Shown here in pieces: positions 16,528 through 25,598 of a stretch of DNA of 64,000 bases. How positions within the stretch are numbered: the first letter of the stretch is position 1; every line of letters starts with the position of its first letter. The DNA is from Olivibacter jilunii. GTDB taxonomy: Bacteria; Bacteroidota; Bacteroidia; Sphingobacteriales; Sphingobacteriaceae. The notes below the pieces were generated by a model. It saw nothing but the letters and a program-made list of their open reading frames with translations. It made no database searches and was not told the origin of the DNA. The stretch covers positions 326,043-390,042 of the forward strand of contig NZ_LR027850.1 of assembly GCF_900607235.1 (NCBI RefSeq), written 5' to 3'. A program made the translations under genes and the position numbers.

Positions 16528-18561
16528 ATGGAAGATAAAGAGAAAACGGAGCATGGCACATACGGCAAATCTGAAGACCGAAGTAGGCAGGGGCACTCAT
16601 CTGTGCGTCGTGGCAACGCTACATCAAGTAGCTTATCAACCCAAAGGCGGTTCAAATTATCGGACGAAACCTACTATAATCTTTTTAATTCCATAGATGA
16701 GGGCTTTTGCATAATTGAAGTGATTTTTGATCGCCAAGAGCGTCCGGTCGACTATCGATTCATAGAAGTTAATGAACCATTCGAGCAACTGACAGGAATT
16801 GTCGATGCTGAAGGGCGACGAATGCGAGATATCGCTCCATTGCATGAAAACCTGTGGTTTGAAGTCTATGGTCGCATCGCATTGACCGGCAAACCGGAGC
16901 GCTTCCAAATGGTCGCAAGTCAATTGGATCGCATTTACGACGTATACGCCTTTCGAGTGGGAGAACCGGCAGACAATCAGGTGGCCATCCTTTTTAAAGA
17001 TATCACCGCTCAAAGGCGTGAAGATTTGGATTTGGCCGAGCTTGCCGGTATGGGAGAGCAACTTTCCCGTGCCGATAGTGCGGAGGTAGCCCTTGCAATC
17101 TTTTGTGAAAGATTGGGGAATTACTTAAACCTCGGCTTTTGTGCATTTGCAGAAATTGACCAGTCAGAGCAACAGGCAACCGTTGTACATGAGTGGCATA
17201 GAAAGGGCTTTCATTCGATAAAAGGTGTGTATGCTATTGCAGACTATATTTCGCCTGGTTGGGAACAGGCCATGCGAGCAGGCAAAAACTTTATTGTAGA
17301 AGATTTAAAAGGCTCAGCCCATCCCGGCTTTGAACGATATGCCATGCGCGGTATTGCCTCTTTCATCAGCATTCCGCTGATCCGTAACGGCCGGTGGCTG
17401 TGTATGGTTAATCTGTACGATAGTAAACCCCGTAAATGGCTAGATACTGAAATTAAACTGGGCAACGAATTGGCAAATCGCTTTTGGAATCGATATGAAA
17501 GACTACGGGCAGAGGAGGCGCTGCGAAAATCGGAAGAGAGTTATCGGGCAATCGTTAATCAAAGCATCGTAGGAATCCTTCGGCTGAATTTTCGAGGCGA
17601 AGTTGTTTTTACAAATGATCAGTTTTGCAAAATGCTGGGTTATAGTCCTTCAGAAATGATGAAATTAACGGTGCTTGATTTGATGTATCCTGAAGATTTG
17701 GAACGCAATAATCTTCTCTTCAGTAGAATGGTAGCAGAGGGTACTCCTTATGAGATTGAGAAAAGACTAATTTGTAAAAATGGATCCTTGATTTGGGTCA
17801 ATAATCACGTATCACCAATTTTTAATTCGGATGGGAAGCCGGAGTCTGCGGTGGTAGTGTCAGTCGATGTTACCAGACAAAAAGCAGTCGAGAAAATGAA
17901 AGACGATTTTATAGGTGTGGCTAGCCATGAATTAAAGACACCGCTTACTAGTATAAAGGCTTATACTCAGTTATTAAAAAAAAGTACGACAGACGATACA
18001 CCTGCTTCTTTTATCAATAAACTAAGCAAGCAGGTAGATCGGTTAACAAACCTTGTGTACCTGTTGCTTGATACTTCTAATATTTCCGGCGGGCACTTGA
18101 TGCTGCAACTAGGCGATATAGACTTGAATGAATTGATCGATGACTGTATTCAAGATTTACAGCCCATCAGTATCGATCACAAACTGATTTTTCATAAAGA
18201 GAAGATTCCGCACCTGATCGCAGATAAAAATCGGATCAATCAAGTGCTGACTAATTTAATTTCAAATGCGGTTAAGTATTCTCCTGAAGGTAAGGCAGTA
18301 CATATAAAAGCGATAGATGTAGGCTACGGCGTCAAAGTAAGTGTACAAGATTACGGAGTTGGTATTGCGGCTGAAGACCAGTCAAAAATATTTAATCGTT
18401 TTTTTCGGGTAACTAATAAGGGAAACGACAATATATCAGGCATTGGACTCGGTCTATATATTGTCTCCGAAATTATTAAAAAACATAATGGCATACTAGG
18501 CGTAGAAAGCGTTCCGGGACAGGGTGCAACTTTTTTCTTTGAAATCCCGTATCAAAACTAG
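16528..18561 (+). CDS. Soluble PAS-GAF-PAS sensor histidine kinase
   Basis: This 677-residue kinase has no predicted membrane segment. Domains in order are a PAS domain (about 45-150, YNLFNSIDEGFCIIEVIF), a GAF domain (about 165-325), a second PAS/PAC (about 332-450, SYRAIVNQSIVGILRL), HisKA with H467 (VASHELKTPLTSIKAY) and HATPase_c (about 565-675) with the N box LISNAVKYSPEG and G boxes DYGVGIA and GIGLGLYI. It likely senses a cytoplasmic signal and passes phosphate to an unlinked regulator, as no response regulator is adjacent. The first ~45 residues are polar and of low complexity, so the true start could be slightly downstream. Confidence 0.9.
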   Translation: MEDKEKTEHGTYGKSEDRSRQGHSSVRRGNATSSSLSTQRRFKLSDETYYNLFNSIDEGFCIIEVIFDRQERPVDYRFIEVNEPFEQLTGIVDAEGRRMRDIAPLHENLWFEVYGRIALTGKPERFQMVASQLDRIYDVYAFRVGEPADNQVAILFKDITAQRREDLDLAELAGMGEQLSRADSAEVALAIFCERLGNYLNLGFCAFAEIDQSEQQATVVHEWHRKGFHSIKGVYAIADYISPGWEQAMRAGKNFIVEDLKGSAHPGFERYAMRGIASFISIPLIRNGRWLCMVNLYDSKPRKWLDTEIKLGNELANRFWNRYERLRAEEALRKSEESYRAIVNQSIVGILRLNFRGEVVFTNDQFCKMLGYSPSEMMKLTVLDLMYPEDLERNNLLFSRMVAEGTPYEIEKRLICKNGSLIWVNNHVSPIFNSDGKPESAVVVSVDVTRQKAVEKMKDDFIGVASHELKTPLTSIKAYTQLLKKSTTDDTPASFINKLSKQVDRLTNLVYLLLDTSNISGGHLMLQLGDIDLNELIDDCIQDLQPISIDHKLIFHKEKIPHLIADKNRINQVLTNLISNAVKYSPEGKAVHIKAIDVGYGVKVSVQDYGVGIAAEDQSKIFNRFFRVTNKGNDNISGIGLGLYIVSEIIKKHNGILGVESVPGQGATFFFEIPYQN

Positions 18562-18621
18562 TAAAAAATCCAGAACATTTTCCCTGTACACACTGTTCTA
18601 GTGTAAACAAATAGCTATCTT

Positions 18622-19203
18622 ATGAAAAATAGGTTAATTTTATGGGCGGCCGGTATTATACTGGCCCTTAGTAGTTGCGGTAATGCTTCCAACAAGGATG
18701 CAAAAGAAACCGCCGACAGTATTAACGAATCCATGGCAGACACGTCGACAATGTCCACCGATACGACTGCCGCGCAAACAGAGGATGCGAAATTTGCTAC
18801 CGAAGCGGCAAGCGGTGGTCTTGCTGAGGTAGAATTGGGGAAACTAGCCGAGCAGAAAGCGTCGGACGCAAAAGTTAAGGAGTTTGGGGCTATGATGGTG
18901 AAAGATCATTCAAAAGCCAATGAAGAGTTAAAGGCGCTCGCTGCAAAGAAGAACATTGCGCTTCCCGCAGCGCCTGCAGAGGAGAAGCAAAAGAAGATGC
19001 AGGAAATCTCCGCAAAGACAGGTGCCGATTTCGATAAAGCTTATGTGGAAGAAATGTTGGCGGATCACAAAAAAGATGTGACACTTTTTGAAGAAGCTTC
19101 CAACAGGGTGCAGGATCCGGAGATGAAGCAGTTTATTGATAAAACACTCCCCGTGCTGCGCACGCACTTAGATCATATCCAAAAAATTGCAGAGAAAAAA
19201 TAG
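18622..19203 (+). CDS. DUF4142 ferritin-like lipoprotein
   Basis: This 193-residue lipoprotein has a signal ending at LSSCGN (C19), a T/S/D-rich linker (about 25-55), and a four-helix DUF4142 domain (about 58-190) with FATEAASGGLAEVELGKLA, the VKEFGAMMVKDHSKANEELK helix and a C-terminal TLPVLRTHLDHIQKI. DUF4142 proteins are periplasmic or outer-membrane, with conserved His/Glu and a ferritin-like fold. They are common in stress-related loci but biochemically uncharacterised. It follows the PAS kinase by 60 bp and could share its transcript. Confidence 0.85.
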   Translation: MKNRLILWAAGIILALSSCGNASNKDAKETADSINESMADTSTMSTDTTAAQTEDAKFATEAASGGLAEVELGKLAEQKASDAKVKEFGAMMVKDHSKANEELKALAAKKNIALPAAPAEEKQKKMQEISAKTGADFDKAYVEEMLADHKKDVTLFEEASNRVQDPEMKQFIDKTLPVLRTHLDHIQKIAEKK

Positions 19204-19209
19204 TGTGAT

Positions 19210-19247
19210 AAAGTCCCCCATAAAGCGTCTGACTTTTTGGGGGCTTT
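19210..19247 (+). terminator. Hairpin after the DUF4142 gene
   Basis: AAAGTCCCCC (19210-19219) pairs with GGGGGCTTT (near 19239-19247) across an approximately 19-nt loop, starting 6 bp after the stop codon. A T-run lies inside the loop rather than after the stem, so termination efficiency is uncertain. Confidence 0.45.
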
Positions 19248-19280
19248 GCAGTTCAAGGGCACTTCAACGCCTTCCTGCTT

Positions 19281-19667
19281 ATGCAAAGTAATCTGTTCCA
19301 TCTACTTGATCTGCTTTTTACAATCATCCACATCTTAATAATAGTTTTTAATCTCTTCGGTTGGATATGGGAAGTAACGCGGAAACTTCACTTTTATATG
19401 GTGTGTTTAACGGCATGCTCATGGTTGGTGTTAGGGTTCTGGTTCGGATTTGGCTATTGTCCCATAACAGATTGGCAATGGCAGGTGAAGGATAAGTTGG
19501 GCGAACGTAACTTGCCCAATTCATTTATTAAGTATGTGTGCGACAAACTTTTCGATCGCAGTACAAATGCTGAATTCATAGATATAACAACAGGCGTATG
19601 TTTTGGCCTAGTCGCAATTTTGTCCGTCTATTTCAATTTTTTCCACAGGAGACCGTTGAATAAATAA
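19281..19667 (+). CDS. DUF2784 membrane protein
   Basis: This 128-residue inner-membrane protein has about four hydrophobic segments (about 5-25, 38-58, 60-70 and 103-122). The segment FWFGFGYCPITDWQWQVKDK is the hallmark of DUF2784. No function is established. It stands downstream of a DUF4142 gene and a hairpin, and is followed by the convergent ferritin-like pair. Confidence 0.8.
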   Translation: MQSNLFHLLDLLFTIIHILIIVFNLFGWIWEVTRKLHFYMVCLTACSWLVLGFWFGFGYCPITDWQWQVKDKLGERNLPNSFIKYVCDKLFDRSTNAEFIDITTGVCFGLVAILSVYFNFFHRRPLNK

Positions 19668-19752
19668 GCAGTTCCAACCTTCGGGCGCTAATGAACGATC
19701 ATGACTTTTTCGATATTGAAATTATGAAAAAGCACTGAAGTAAAAGAAAGAA

Positions 19753-19774
19753 GAAGTGCCCTTTTGGACACTTC
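19753..19774 (-). terminator. Terminator of the ferritin-like operon
   Basis: GAAGTG (19753-19758) pairs with CACTTC (19769-19774). Read on the minus strand, the hairpin lies 34 bp after the stop of the Ferritin_2 gene and is followed by a pyrimidine-rich, T-containing tract. Confidence 0.5.
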
Positions 19775-19807
19775 CCCCTCTACACATAACATCCCCTTTG
19801 TTTAAGG

Positions 19808-20638
19808 TTAATTCACAATAAAAAGCCCGGCAATTTGAAGCACCGCTTCTTTTGAAAGAGCTTCGTCAAAAGCTTCCGTTGCAGCGTTTATACTGATTTT
19901 TCCTCCCACACCATTCAATGTCGTAATATCGGCACCTGCCTGTACTTTATTGTCTTCGCCCGCATAAATCGGATCCACCGCACCAACGCCTGTGTCGTTA
20001 GCCCCGGTGATCCATGGCTTGAGATTTGCTGCAGCACCCCCTCTCGCTCTGCGCATTTGTCTGATATGCGATGCATGCCTGGCCTCCACCGAATGTATAT
20101 TTAAAGCGTAACGAAGAATATCATCGTTTTCCATTAAATTACCTGCTTGACCCTTATAAGCCCTTACACCCGTATCCTCGAAGGCGTTGGCAACAGCGAG
20201 AAATGTATCATAATTTGTAAACACATCGGAAAACGCACCACCGGCAGTAAAATCGAATGTCGGTTTTGACACTGCGGCTGACCCTAACGCGCTTTTAAGA
20301 AATGCTACATGCTGGTCTTCATGGTCTTTGATAACCGTTATAGCACCTCTGGCCGTTGCATTAGGGATTAATCCGCCGGCAGCAAGGCCCTTCGTGTAAA
20401 ATTCGGCTTCTAAATACTCAAGGGTTAAGGCAAAATTTAGAACGTCTACTATTTTCTGTGGAATTGTTTGTCCATATGCTTTTTTAAACATGGTACTCAC
20501 TGCCAGCGGTATACCCGCCAATGCTACCTTTGCACTGAAAGTGCTGAGGGCTCTGATCGCGGCCCGACGTGGATTCAATCGCTCGTGGATTTCAGCATCC
20601 ACATTTTCAATTTGCTTAATTATTTCAAAAAGATTCAT
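19808..20638 (-). CDS. Ferritin_2 (ferritin-like) exported protein
   Basis: With ATG 20638 (preferred over a TTG three codons upstream) the protein has 276 residues. An N-terminal region with RR (NPRRAAIRALSTFSAK) and a hydrophobic stretch (about 35-50, VALAGIPLAVSTMF) looks like a twin-arginine or Sec export signal. The mature part is a four-helix ferritin-like domain of the Ferritin_2 type (also found in plant desiccation-related proteins): ALTLEYLEAEFYTKGL, DHEDQHVAFL and SVEARHASHIRQMR supply the E/H metal ligands. It may bind a di-iron centre outside the cytoplasm. The upstream paralogue is 10 bp away, implying one operon. Confidence 0.82.
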   Translation of the reverse strand: MNLFEIIKQIENVDAEIHERLNPRRAAIRALSTFSAKVALAGIPLAVSTMFKKAYGQTIPQKIVDVLNFALTLEYLEAEFYTKGLAAGGLIPNATARGAITVIKDHEDQHVAFLKSALGSAAVSKPTFDFTAGGAFSDVFTNYDTFLAVANAFEDTGVRAYKGQAGNLMENDDILRYALNIHSVEARHASHIRQMRRARGGAAANLKPWITGANDTGVGAVDPIYAGEDNKVQAGADITTLNGVGGKISINAATEAFDEALSKEAVLQIAGLFIVN

Positions 20639-20648
20639 AATAGTCAAG

Positions 20649-21365
20649 TTAATAAGTGGGTAAATCTCTTGCGTTTATTTTTGTTTTAATAAAAGGGGCG
20701 GCAGCTGTTAATACCTTTGTCGGGCTTAACGATTTTTCAAGCCCATTCATATCCACTACATCGCTACCTGCAAAACTTCCGTTTTGAATTAGATCACGAA
20801 TTAAGGCAGCGTGCCTTGCCTCCACCGAGACGATTTTGCCTGCCAATAGTAAATATTCTCCTTTCTCAATCAATTGTCCTGCTCCATTGTAAGCCGATAC
20901 ACCCAGGTCTTCGAACACTTTCGCTGTGGCCAGTACACTATCCCTACTGCCAAAGTTAATGGATGAAAAATCAACTTCTAAATCCTGAATAGCGTTCGCT
21001 TGCAAAGCCGCTTTGAAAAACTCGCGATGCGCAATTTCATGGTCGCGGATGTCGGTCAGTAAATTTTTTTCCAGCTCCGAAATACCACTATAAGGTGTTT
21101 CCGCAACCTTCGTATAAAAAGCTGCCTCTAATTGTTCTAATGCATAAGCATAGTTTAAAATGGCAATATCTCCTTTTCCCAAATACACACCTTCATCCAT
21201 TCCCGGGAAGTCATCATCGTCTTTGTTACAGCCTGTAACGGCTATTGCTGTAACGGCCATACTGGCGCTGGCATATTTCAAAAAGGAACGTCTTTTTAAT
21301 GACGAAGTAGTTAAGTTCTCTGTACTATACAAAGTTTCTTTTTCCTTTAAATAATAATCATTCAT
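20649..21365 (-). CDS. Ferritin_2 (ferritin-like) Tat lipoprotein
   Basis: ATG 21365 gives 238 residues. The N-terminus has a twin-arginine-type motif (SLKRRSFLKYAS) followed by a hydrophobic stretch and a lipobox-like AVTGC (cysteine near residue 46), so export as a folded lipoprotein through Tat is likely. Ferritin-like helices follow, with E/H motifs YALEQLEAAFYTKV, DHEIAHREFFKAAL and SVEARHAALIRDL. It is paralogous to the downstream gene and probably forms an operon with it (10-bp gap). A folded, metal-loaded periplasmic ferritin-like protein would fit Tat export. The enzymatic role is unknown. Confidence 0.82.
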   Translation of the reverse strand: MNDYYLKEKETLYSTENLTTSSLKRRSFLKYASASMAVTAIAVTGCNKDDDDFPGMDEGVYLGKGDIAILNYAYALEQLEAAFYTKVAETPYSGISELEKNLLTDIRDHEIAHREFFKAALQANAIQDLEVDFSSINFGSRDSVLATAKVFEDLGVSAYNGAGQLIEKGEYLLLAGKIVSVEARHAALIRDLIQNGSFAGSDVVDMNGLEKSLSPTKVLTAAAPFIKTKINARDLPTY

Positions 21366-21704
21366 AGATAATTTATTTAGCGTTTGCAATTGTTTAAAGA
21401 GACTTACGATAATAAGGGGAACTTGGATTTACGTACCGCATTTTTTTCTTTAGTGTGATGAGTAAAAAAAGAAAGTTTCAAAATGGAAAGAGGGGATGAT
21501 GCCAACTGCATTGCCAATGGGCAAGCAATACCGGTCAGGGGCAATCGACGATGGAGAGCTGTTAAGTAAAGATGTCTACACAGGTAATAATCTCCCGTTC
21601 TTTAGAAAATGCGTTCTGCTCATCGGACAGAAAGGCTTACGGCGAGTGAGTTTTAACTATAAATTTATAGGGAGCGCCCGATGAAACTGCCGTCATTTAC
21701 CGGA

Positions 21705-23804
21705 TTACTCCGCTATGTAAAACGACTGGCTAAAGGCTCCATTAGCGGCAACATCCCAAGCTTCAAGGCGTACCCATGCGCGTTTCTCAAGCTTGGTCTT
21801 AAACCGGAGCACCTGCGAACCAAAGGCTTCTGTTTTAGTTAAGTCGATCCTTTCCCGGTATACCTGCTGTCCATCGCCGGAGATAACTTCTACAAAATTC
21901 ATGGGAAAAGTCCAATTTAGTGCCAGTTCAATGGTGGCCATTCCTGAATTATCGAGCGTTATAGTTTCACCCGAATGTTTACCGTTGATGGTTAAGCGTG
22001 GCATCAATACCTCGCCGGTTGTAGTGAAAAATCGGCCCTTTTGCATACTGTTGAGTATGGGATCCCAACTATCGGTAAACTTAGGTAGCGAGTCGAGCAT
22101 CAAATAATTCACATTCATGTGAGCATACATCTCGTTTGCGGGCGTTATCGTAAAAAGATCGGCTTCAGCAATAACGGTTTTTTTTAAGCCCCAGTTATTC
22201 ATATCATCCATTAAATCAAGCACGCGTTTGCCTAATCTTGGCGAAGATAAATCGGCGGGCATAGGCTTCCAGGCGGCACCCATAAAGCGATCCGATTTAA
22301 AAAAGTCCTCATTTTTATAAAGATCGGGTGTGTTTACCGAACCTTTAGTGCGTGCATGAGCGGTCCATGCAAGGCCCTGCTCTTGCTCGAGAAGCTTCAA
22401 CATGTCTTTCTTGTCTCCAATATGGTATATTTTCCCATAGGAAGGGTGGTTTTCTGAATAGGCCGCTCCGTTTTCACGAGACATAATCCAATAAACCGGT
22501 TTGGGGAAGAGAGCAAGCCAGTGGCCTCCAAAGAACTCATTGGGCTCTTCGCCGGGGAGCAGAAGAAAGCGATCATCTGATAAGCGTTTACATTGTTCAA
22601 AAAGAGCATGCAGCTCTTTTAACCGTTGTTCATCAGGTCCTTTAGGGTGCGCGGTATAGTGAAACTCTGCTAAGTGCACCATGTCAACTCCCATTCGTTT
22701 AAACACGGTGACAAAGTCAGGGACTTCCGGAATGGGTTTGTTTGCCAGTACAACATTCATGATGAATTCATTATGAAAATGGCTGGACATGGTTTTATAT
22801 CCGGGAAGTTTTACATAGGCATCATTGTGCGTGAATTTTTTTATGGCAGCGAAGGCATTGTCTTCATCTTCCGTACTCAACATGCAAAAAAAGTTCAGGC
22901 GCTGTTTGGTCCCCGGAGGAGCATTGAACCAGGGAACAAATCGCTTATCTCCCTGTAGGTCTTGTCGGATTCCGATGCCATATCCATCAACCATTTTCCG
23001 ATAGTTGTTTCCATACCAGGTAAATTTCAAGTTGAAGGCCTCATCCAATGGATAAAAGTATTGATGTGGAGCAGGAAACAGCGTCAAAATACCCTCTTTT
23101 CCCTTTGCGGCAATGCTGCGATATTTAACCGCCACGTTTTTGGAAGTATCCGTAGCAATCATATCCGTAGTTTGCAGGCTATCCGCTGTGTTAATCCAGG
23201 ATATACTTTTCCATTCCGGCTCACGACTTACCAAACCGGCGTCATAAACAATGGCAGAAGAATCTGCATTTGTAGACATGACAGCGGCAACATTAAAAAG
23301 CGGGCTGCCATTATAAAAAGTAATCTCAAGGTCGCCGCTAAAGCGATCGGCCTTAAGCGAAGAGATTTTTACTACGGTGCGACTACCGATGGTTTCCACC
23401 GTCGCGTCGGATTTTTCTAGTTTTACTTCATGCGTGTTATAAGGCTTTTGGGGAACTTTATCAAAAAAGATATTCCAGCCATTCTGCGAGACTAAATCCC
23501 GTTTACCGATAGTCAGAAGAAAAGATGGATCCAGATTCGATGAGATAAGTTTGCTCACTTTGCCTTTCGTCAGCAAAATACGACTGAACAAGGGTTTCCC
23601 TGCTTGCATATTAAGTTCAACCTGGCCATAGCGGTTATCCCCGGCAGGCCATTTTATTTCCAATATATCATTGCGGTAGTTTAAATCCGCGCCGGCTTTT
23701 TTGTCGAATTTTTGGCGGCTTACGGTTGGTGTTTGAGCCAACAACGTGTTTGTATAATAGACTAAGAGGAGGCTAATAATTAGGCAGCTGCGCATGTGAA
23801 TCAT
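21705..23804 (-). CDS. Secreted PHP-domain-like (CehA/McbA-like) protein
   Basis: This 699-residue protein has a signal peptide (MRSCLIISLLLVYYTNTLLAQ from the second ATG, 23795). The first half (to about residue 340) is beta-rich and of unknown class. Residues about 345-600 resemble a PHP-type metallohydrolase: DMVHLAEFHYTAHPKG, LLLPGEEPNEFFGGHWLALF and AWTAHARTKG carry conserved H/E/D residues in the arrangement seen in CehA/McbA-type enzymes. A C-terminal beta domain (about 610-699) follows. It is probably periplasmic or secreted and may cleave a phosphoester or carbamate-type bond, but the substrate is unknown. No operon partner is seen. Confidence 0.6.
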   Translation of the reverse strand: MIHMRSCLIISLLLVYYTNTLLAQTPTVSRQKFDKKAGADLNYRNDILEIKWPAGDNRYGQVELNMQAGKPLFSRILLTKGKVSKLISSNLDPSFLLTIGKRDLVSQNGWNIFFDKVPQKPYNTHEVKLEKSDATVETIGSRTVVKISSLKADRFSGDLEITFYNGSPLFNVAAVMSTNADSSAIVYDAGLVSREPEWKSISWINTADSLQTTDMIATDTSKNVAVKYRSIAAKGKEGILTLFPAPHQYFYPLDEAFNLKFTWYGNNYRKMVDGYGIGIRQDLQGDKRFVPWFNAPPGTKQRLNFFCMLSTEDEDNAFAAIKKFTHNDAYVKLPGYKTMSSHFHNEFIMNVVLANKPIPEVPDFVTVFKRMGVDMVHLAEFHYTAHPKGPDEQRLKELHALFEQCKRLSDDRFLLLPGEEPNEFFGGHWLALFPKPVYWIMSRENGAAYSENHPSYGKIYHIGDKKDMLKLLEQEQGLAWTAHARTKGSVNTPDLYKNEDFFKSDRFMGAAWKPMPADLSSPRLGKRVLDLMDDMNNWGLKKTVIAEADLFTITPANEMYAHMNVNYLMLDSLPKFTDSWDPILNSMQKGRFFTTTGEVLMPRLTINGKHSGETITLDNSGMATIELALNWTFPMNFVEVISGDGQQVYRERIDLTKTEAFGSQVLRFKTKLEKRAWVRLEAWDVAANGAFSQSFYIAE

Positions 23805-24051
23805 TTATAATGGGTTTATACAAAAAAAGGAAAATCGATTTTATCCACAAAGGCAATGCGTTTCAAAATTTCGATAATGCGTATCAACAACCTGCATAAT
23901 ATTGAAAATATCATAGATAATTCAACAAAAGACGCTCGCTAGCTAATATATCTTTTGGAGACAGTAGATAAAAAAGTTATATTTATGGCATATAAAACCA
24001 ATGGGTATTAGGTCTATTGGTTTGCCGATTTGTAAACTTAACTCTATTACA

Positions 24052-24342
24052 ATGAACAAAGCTGATCTTATCACAAAGATTGCCGCAGATGCGGGCATTA
24101 CAAAAGTTCAGGCAGAAAAAGCGCTGAGCAGTATCACTAATTCGGTTACTACAACCTTGAAAAAAGGCGAGAGCGTGTCGTTGATAGGCTTCGGAACCTT
24201 TACAGTGGGCCAGCGTGCCGCCCGTAGTGGACGTAACCCCAACACTGGAGCCGTCATTAAAATAAAGGCTACCAAGGTCCCTAAATTTAGACCCGGTAAG
24301 TCACTTCGCGAAGCCGTAGCCTCAGCAAAAACAAAAAAATAG
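24052..24342 (+). CDS. hup: HU-family DNA-binding protein
   Basis: ATG 24052 gives 96 residues, the normal HU length; the open frame extends 17 codons upstream but those codons lack HU similarity. Features are the MNKADLITKIAADAGITK start, the dimer-core FGTFTVGQRAARSGRNP with the DNA-binding beta-arm sequence GRNPNTGAVIKIKATKVPKF, and the final RPGKSLREAV. It is a nucleoid-associated protein that bends DNA as a dimer. The gene is alone, with a strong hairpin 20 bp after the stop. Confidence 0.92.
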   Translation: MNKADLITKIAADAGITKVQAEKALSSITNSVTTTLKKGESVSLIGFGTFTVGQRAARSGRNPNTGAVIKIKATKVPKFRPGKSLREAVASAKTKK

Positions 24343-24361
24343 GACCCTGCGGACTTATTTC

Positions 24362-24393
24362 ATGTGGTCCGATTCCATTAGATCGGACCACAT
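24362..24393. terminator. Perfect 12-bp hairpin downstream of the HU gene
   Basis: ATGTGGTCCGAT (24362-24373) pairs perfectly with ATCGGACCACAT (24382-24393) around an 8-nt loop. No T-run follows, so it may protect the 3' end of the abundant HU mRNA as well as terminate. Confidence 0.6.
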
Positions 24394-24593
24394 AATCACC
24401 GATACGCTTACCATTCCGTCATTACCTGAATCATACTTCCGAAGAAATTACCATCAGATACCATCAATACGAAATCGATATCATCCCTGAAGCACTGTTA
24501 CAAAGATCGTTTGGAACCTTACTAATTTTAGGTCTTCTTGAGAACAATGAAAAATAATTTAGATATTGTGCTTTCATTTTAAGAGACGCGCCC

Positions 24594-25184
24594 ATGGCCT
24601 ACGATGTAGTCTTGAAAAACATAAACAAACACATTTCACTGGATACGGATGAAATTTCCTACTTTACCTCGCTCCTGAAAGAAAAGAAAGTTTCCAAAAG
24701 AGCCATGATCTTAAAAGACGGGCAGGTATGTAAAGAGATCAGCTTCGTTAAATCGGGTGCTTTGCGAGCATACTACAGAGATAAAACTGGGAAAGAATCA
24801 ACCATTATGTTTGCTATCACAGATTGGTGGGTTACCGATATGTTTTGTTTCGTAAATGAACAGCCCGCCATGCTCAATATTGAAGCAATAGAAGATAGCG
24901 TTGTGCTGCAATTGTTAAAAGCCGATCTGGATAAATTGTACATCAAAATTCCAAAGTTCGAAAGGTTTTTCAGAATAATAATGCAGAATGCATACATCAG
25001 AGAACAGCTTCGCGTTATTCAAAACCTCTCGCTCCCGGCTAATGAACGATATAATCTTTTCTTAAGCAAGTATCCCGAGATAGTAAAACAGGTTAAACAA
25101 AAGCAGATTGCTTCCTACCTAGGTATCACACCGGAATTTTTGAGTATGCTGCGAAGAAATAAAAGAACAAAAAGGATTTCTTAA
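24594..25184 (+). CDS. Crp/Fnr family transcriptional regulator
   Basis: This 196-residue protein has a cyclic-nucleotide-binding-type beta-roll (about 20-120) with LKDGQVCKEISFVKSGALRAYYRD, and a C-terminal helix-turn-helix (about 165-190) with QIASYLGITPEFLSMLRR. The beta-roll lacks the cAMP phosphate-binding cassette of Crp, as is usual for this large Bacteroidota group, and no Fnr-type cysteine cluster is present. It may control the following genes (DUF4406 and nudK), from which it is separated by 57 bp. The effector is unknown. Confidence 0.85.
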   Translation: MAYDVVLKNINKHISLDTDEISYFTSLLKEKKVSKRAMILKDGQVCKEISFVKSGALRAYYRDKTGKESTIMFAITDWWVTDMFCFVNEQPAMLNIEAIEDSVVLQLLKADLDKLYIKIPKFERFFRIIMQNAYIREQLRVIQNLSLPANERYNLFLSKYPEIVKQVKQKQIASYLGITPEFLSMLRRNKRTKRIS

Positions 25185-25241
25185 ACTACATTATTTTTTT
25201 TCTTACGTCCGTTCAGTTTTTTTGTAACAAAATAAAAAACT

Positions 25242-25598
25242 ATGTTCATACTTATTGCAGGTCCTTACCGAAGCGGAACTAACGATGATGTAAACTTAAT
25301 GCGGCAAAATTTAAATAAACTTGAATCGGTCGCTTTACCACTCTTTAGAAAAGGCCATGTCCCTATCATTGGCGAATGGGTCGCACTCCCTCTTATCCAT
25401 CTTGCAGGCTCTACAAAACCGGGCGACGAAGCATGGGAGGAGGTGCAATATCCGGTGGCTCATCGCCTACTTGAAAAATGTGATGCCGTACTTCGGATAG
25501 AAGGGGCATCCAAAGGCGCAGATGAAGATGTGCGAATTGCAAAAGAAAGAGGATTAAAGATCTACTATCATATCGAAGATGTTCCCGATGCAGAGTAA
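25242..25598 (+). CDS. DUF4406 (nucleoside 2-deoxyribosyltransferase-like) protein
   Basis: This 118-residue protein begins FILIAGPYRSGT and contains KGHVPIIGEWVALPL and the ending CDAVLRIEGASKGADEDVRIAKERG. These are typical of DUF4406 and related nucleoside 2-deoxyribosyltransferase-like Rossmann proteins. It may act on a nucleoside or nucleotide. It overlaps the nudK start region (11 bp if nudK starts at 25588), so the two are translationally coupled and may act on related nucleotide metabolites. Confidence 0.8.
   Translation: MFILIAGPYRSGTNDDVNLMRQNLNKLESVALPLFRKGHVPIIGEWVALPLIHLAGSTKPGDEAWEEVQYPVAHRLLEKCDAVLRIEGASKGADEDVRIAKERGLKIYYHIEDVPDAE

Noticed and set aside
21496-21684. 62-codon plus-strand frame before the PHP-like gene end
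   Set aside because: No protein-like features or start context; probably chance.
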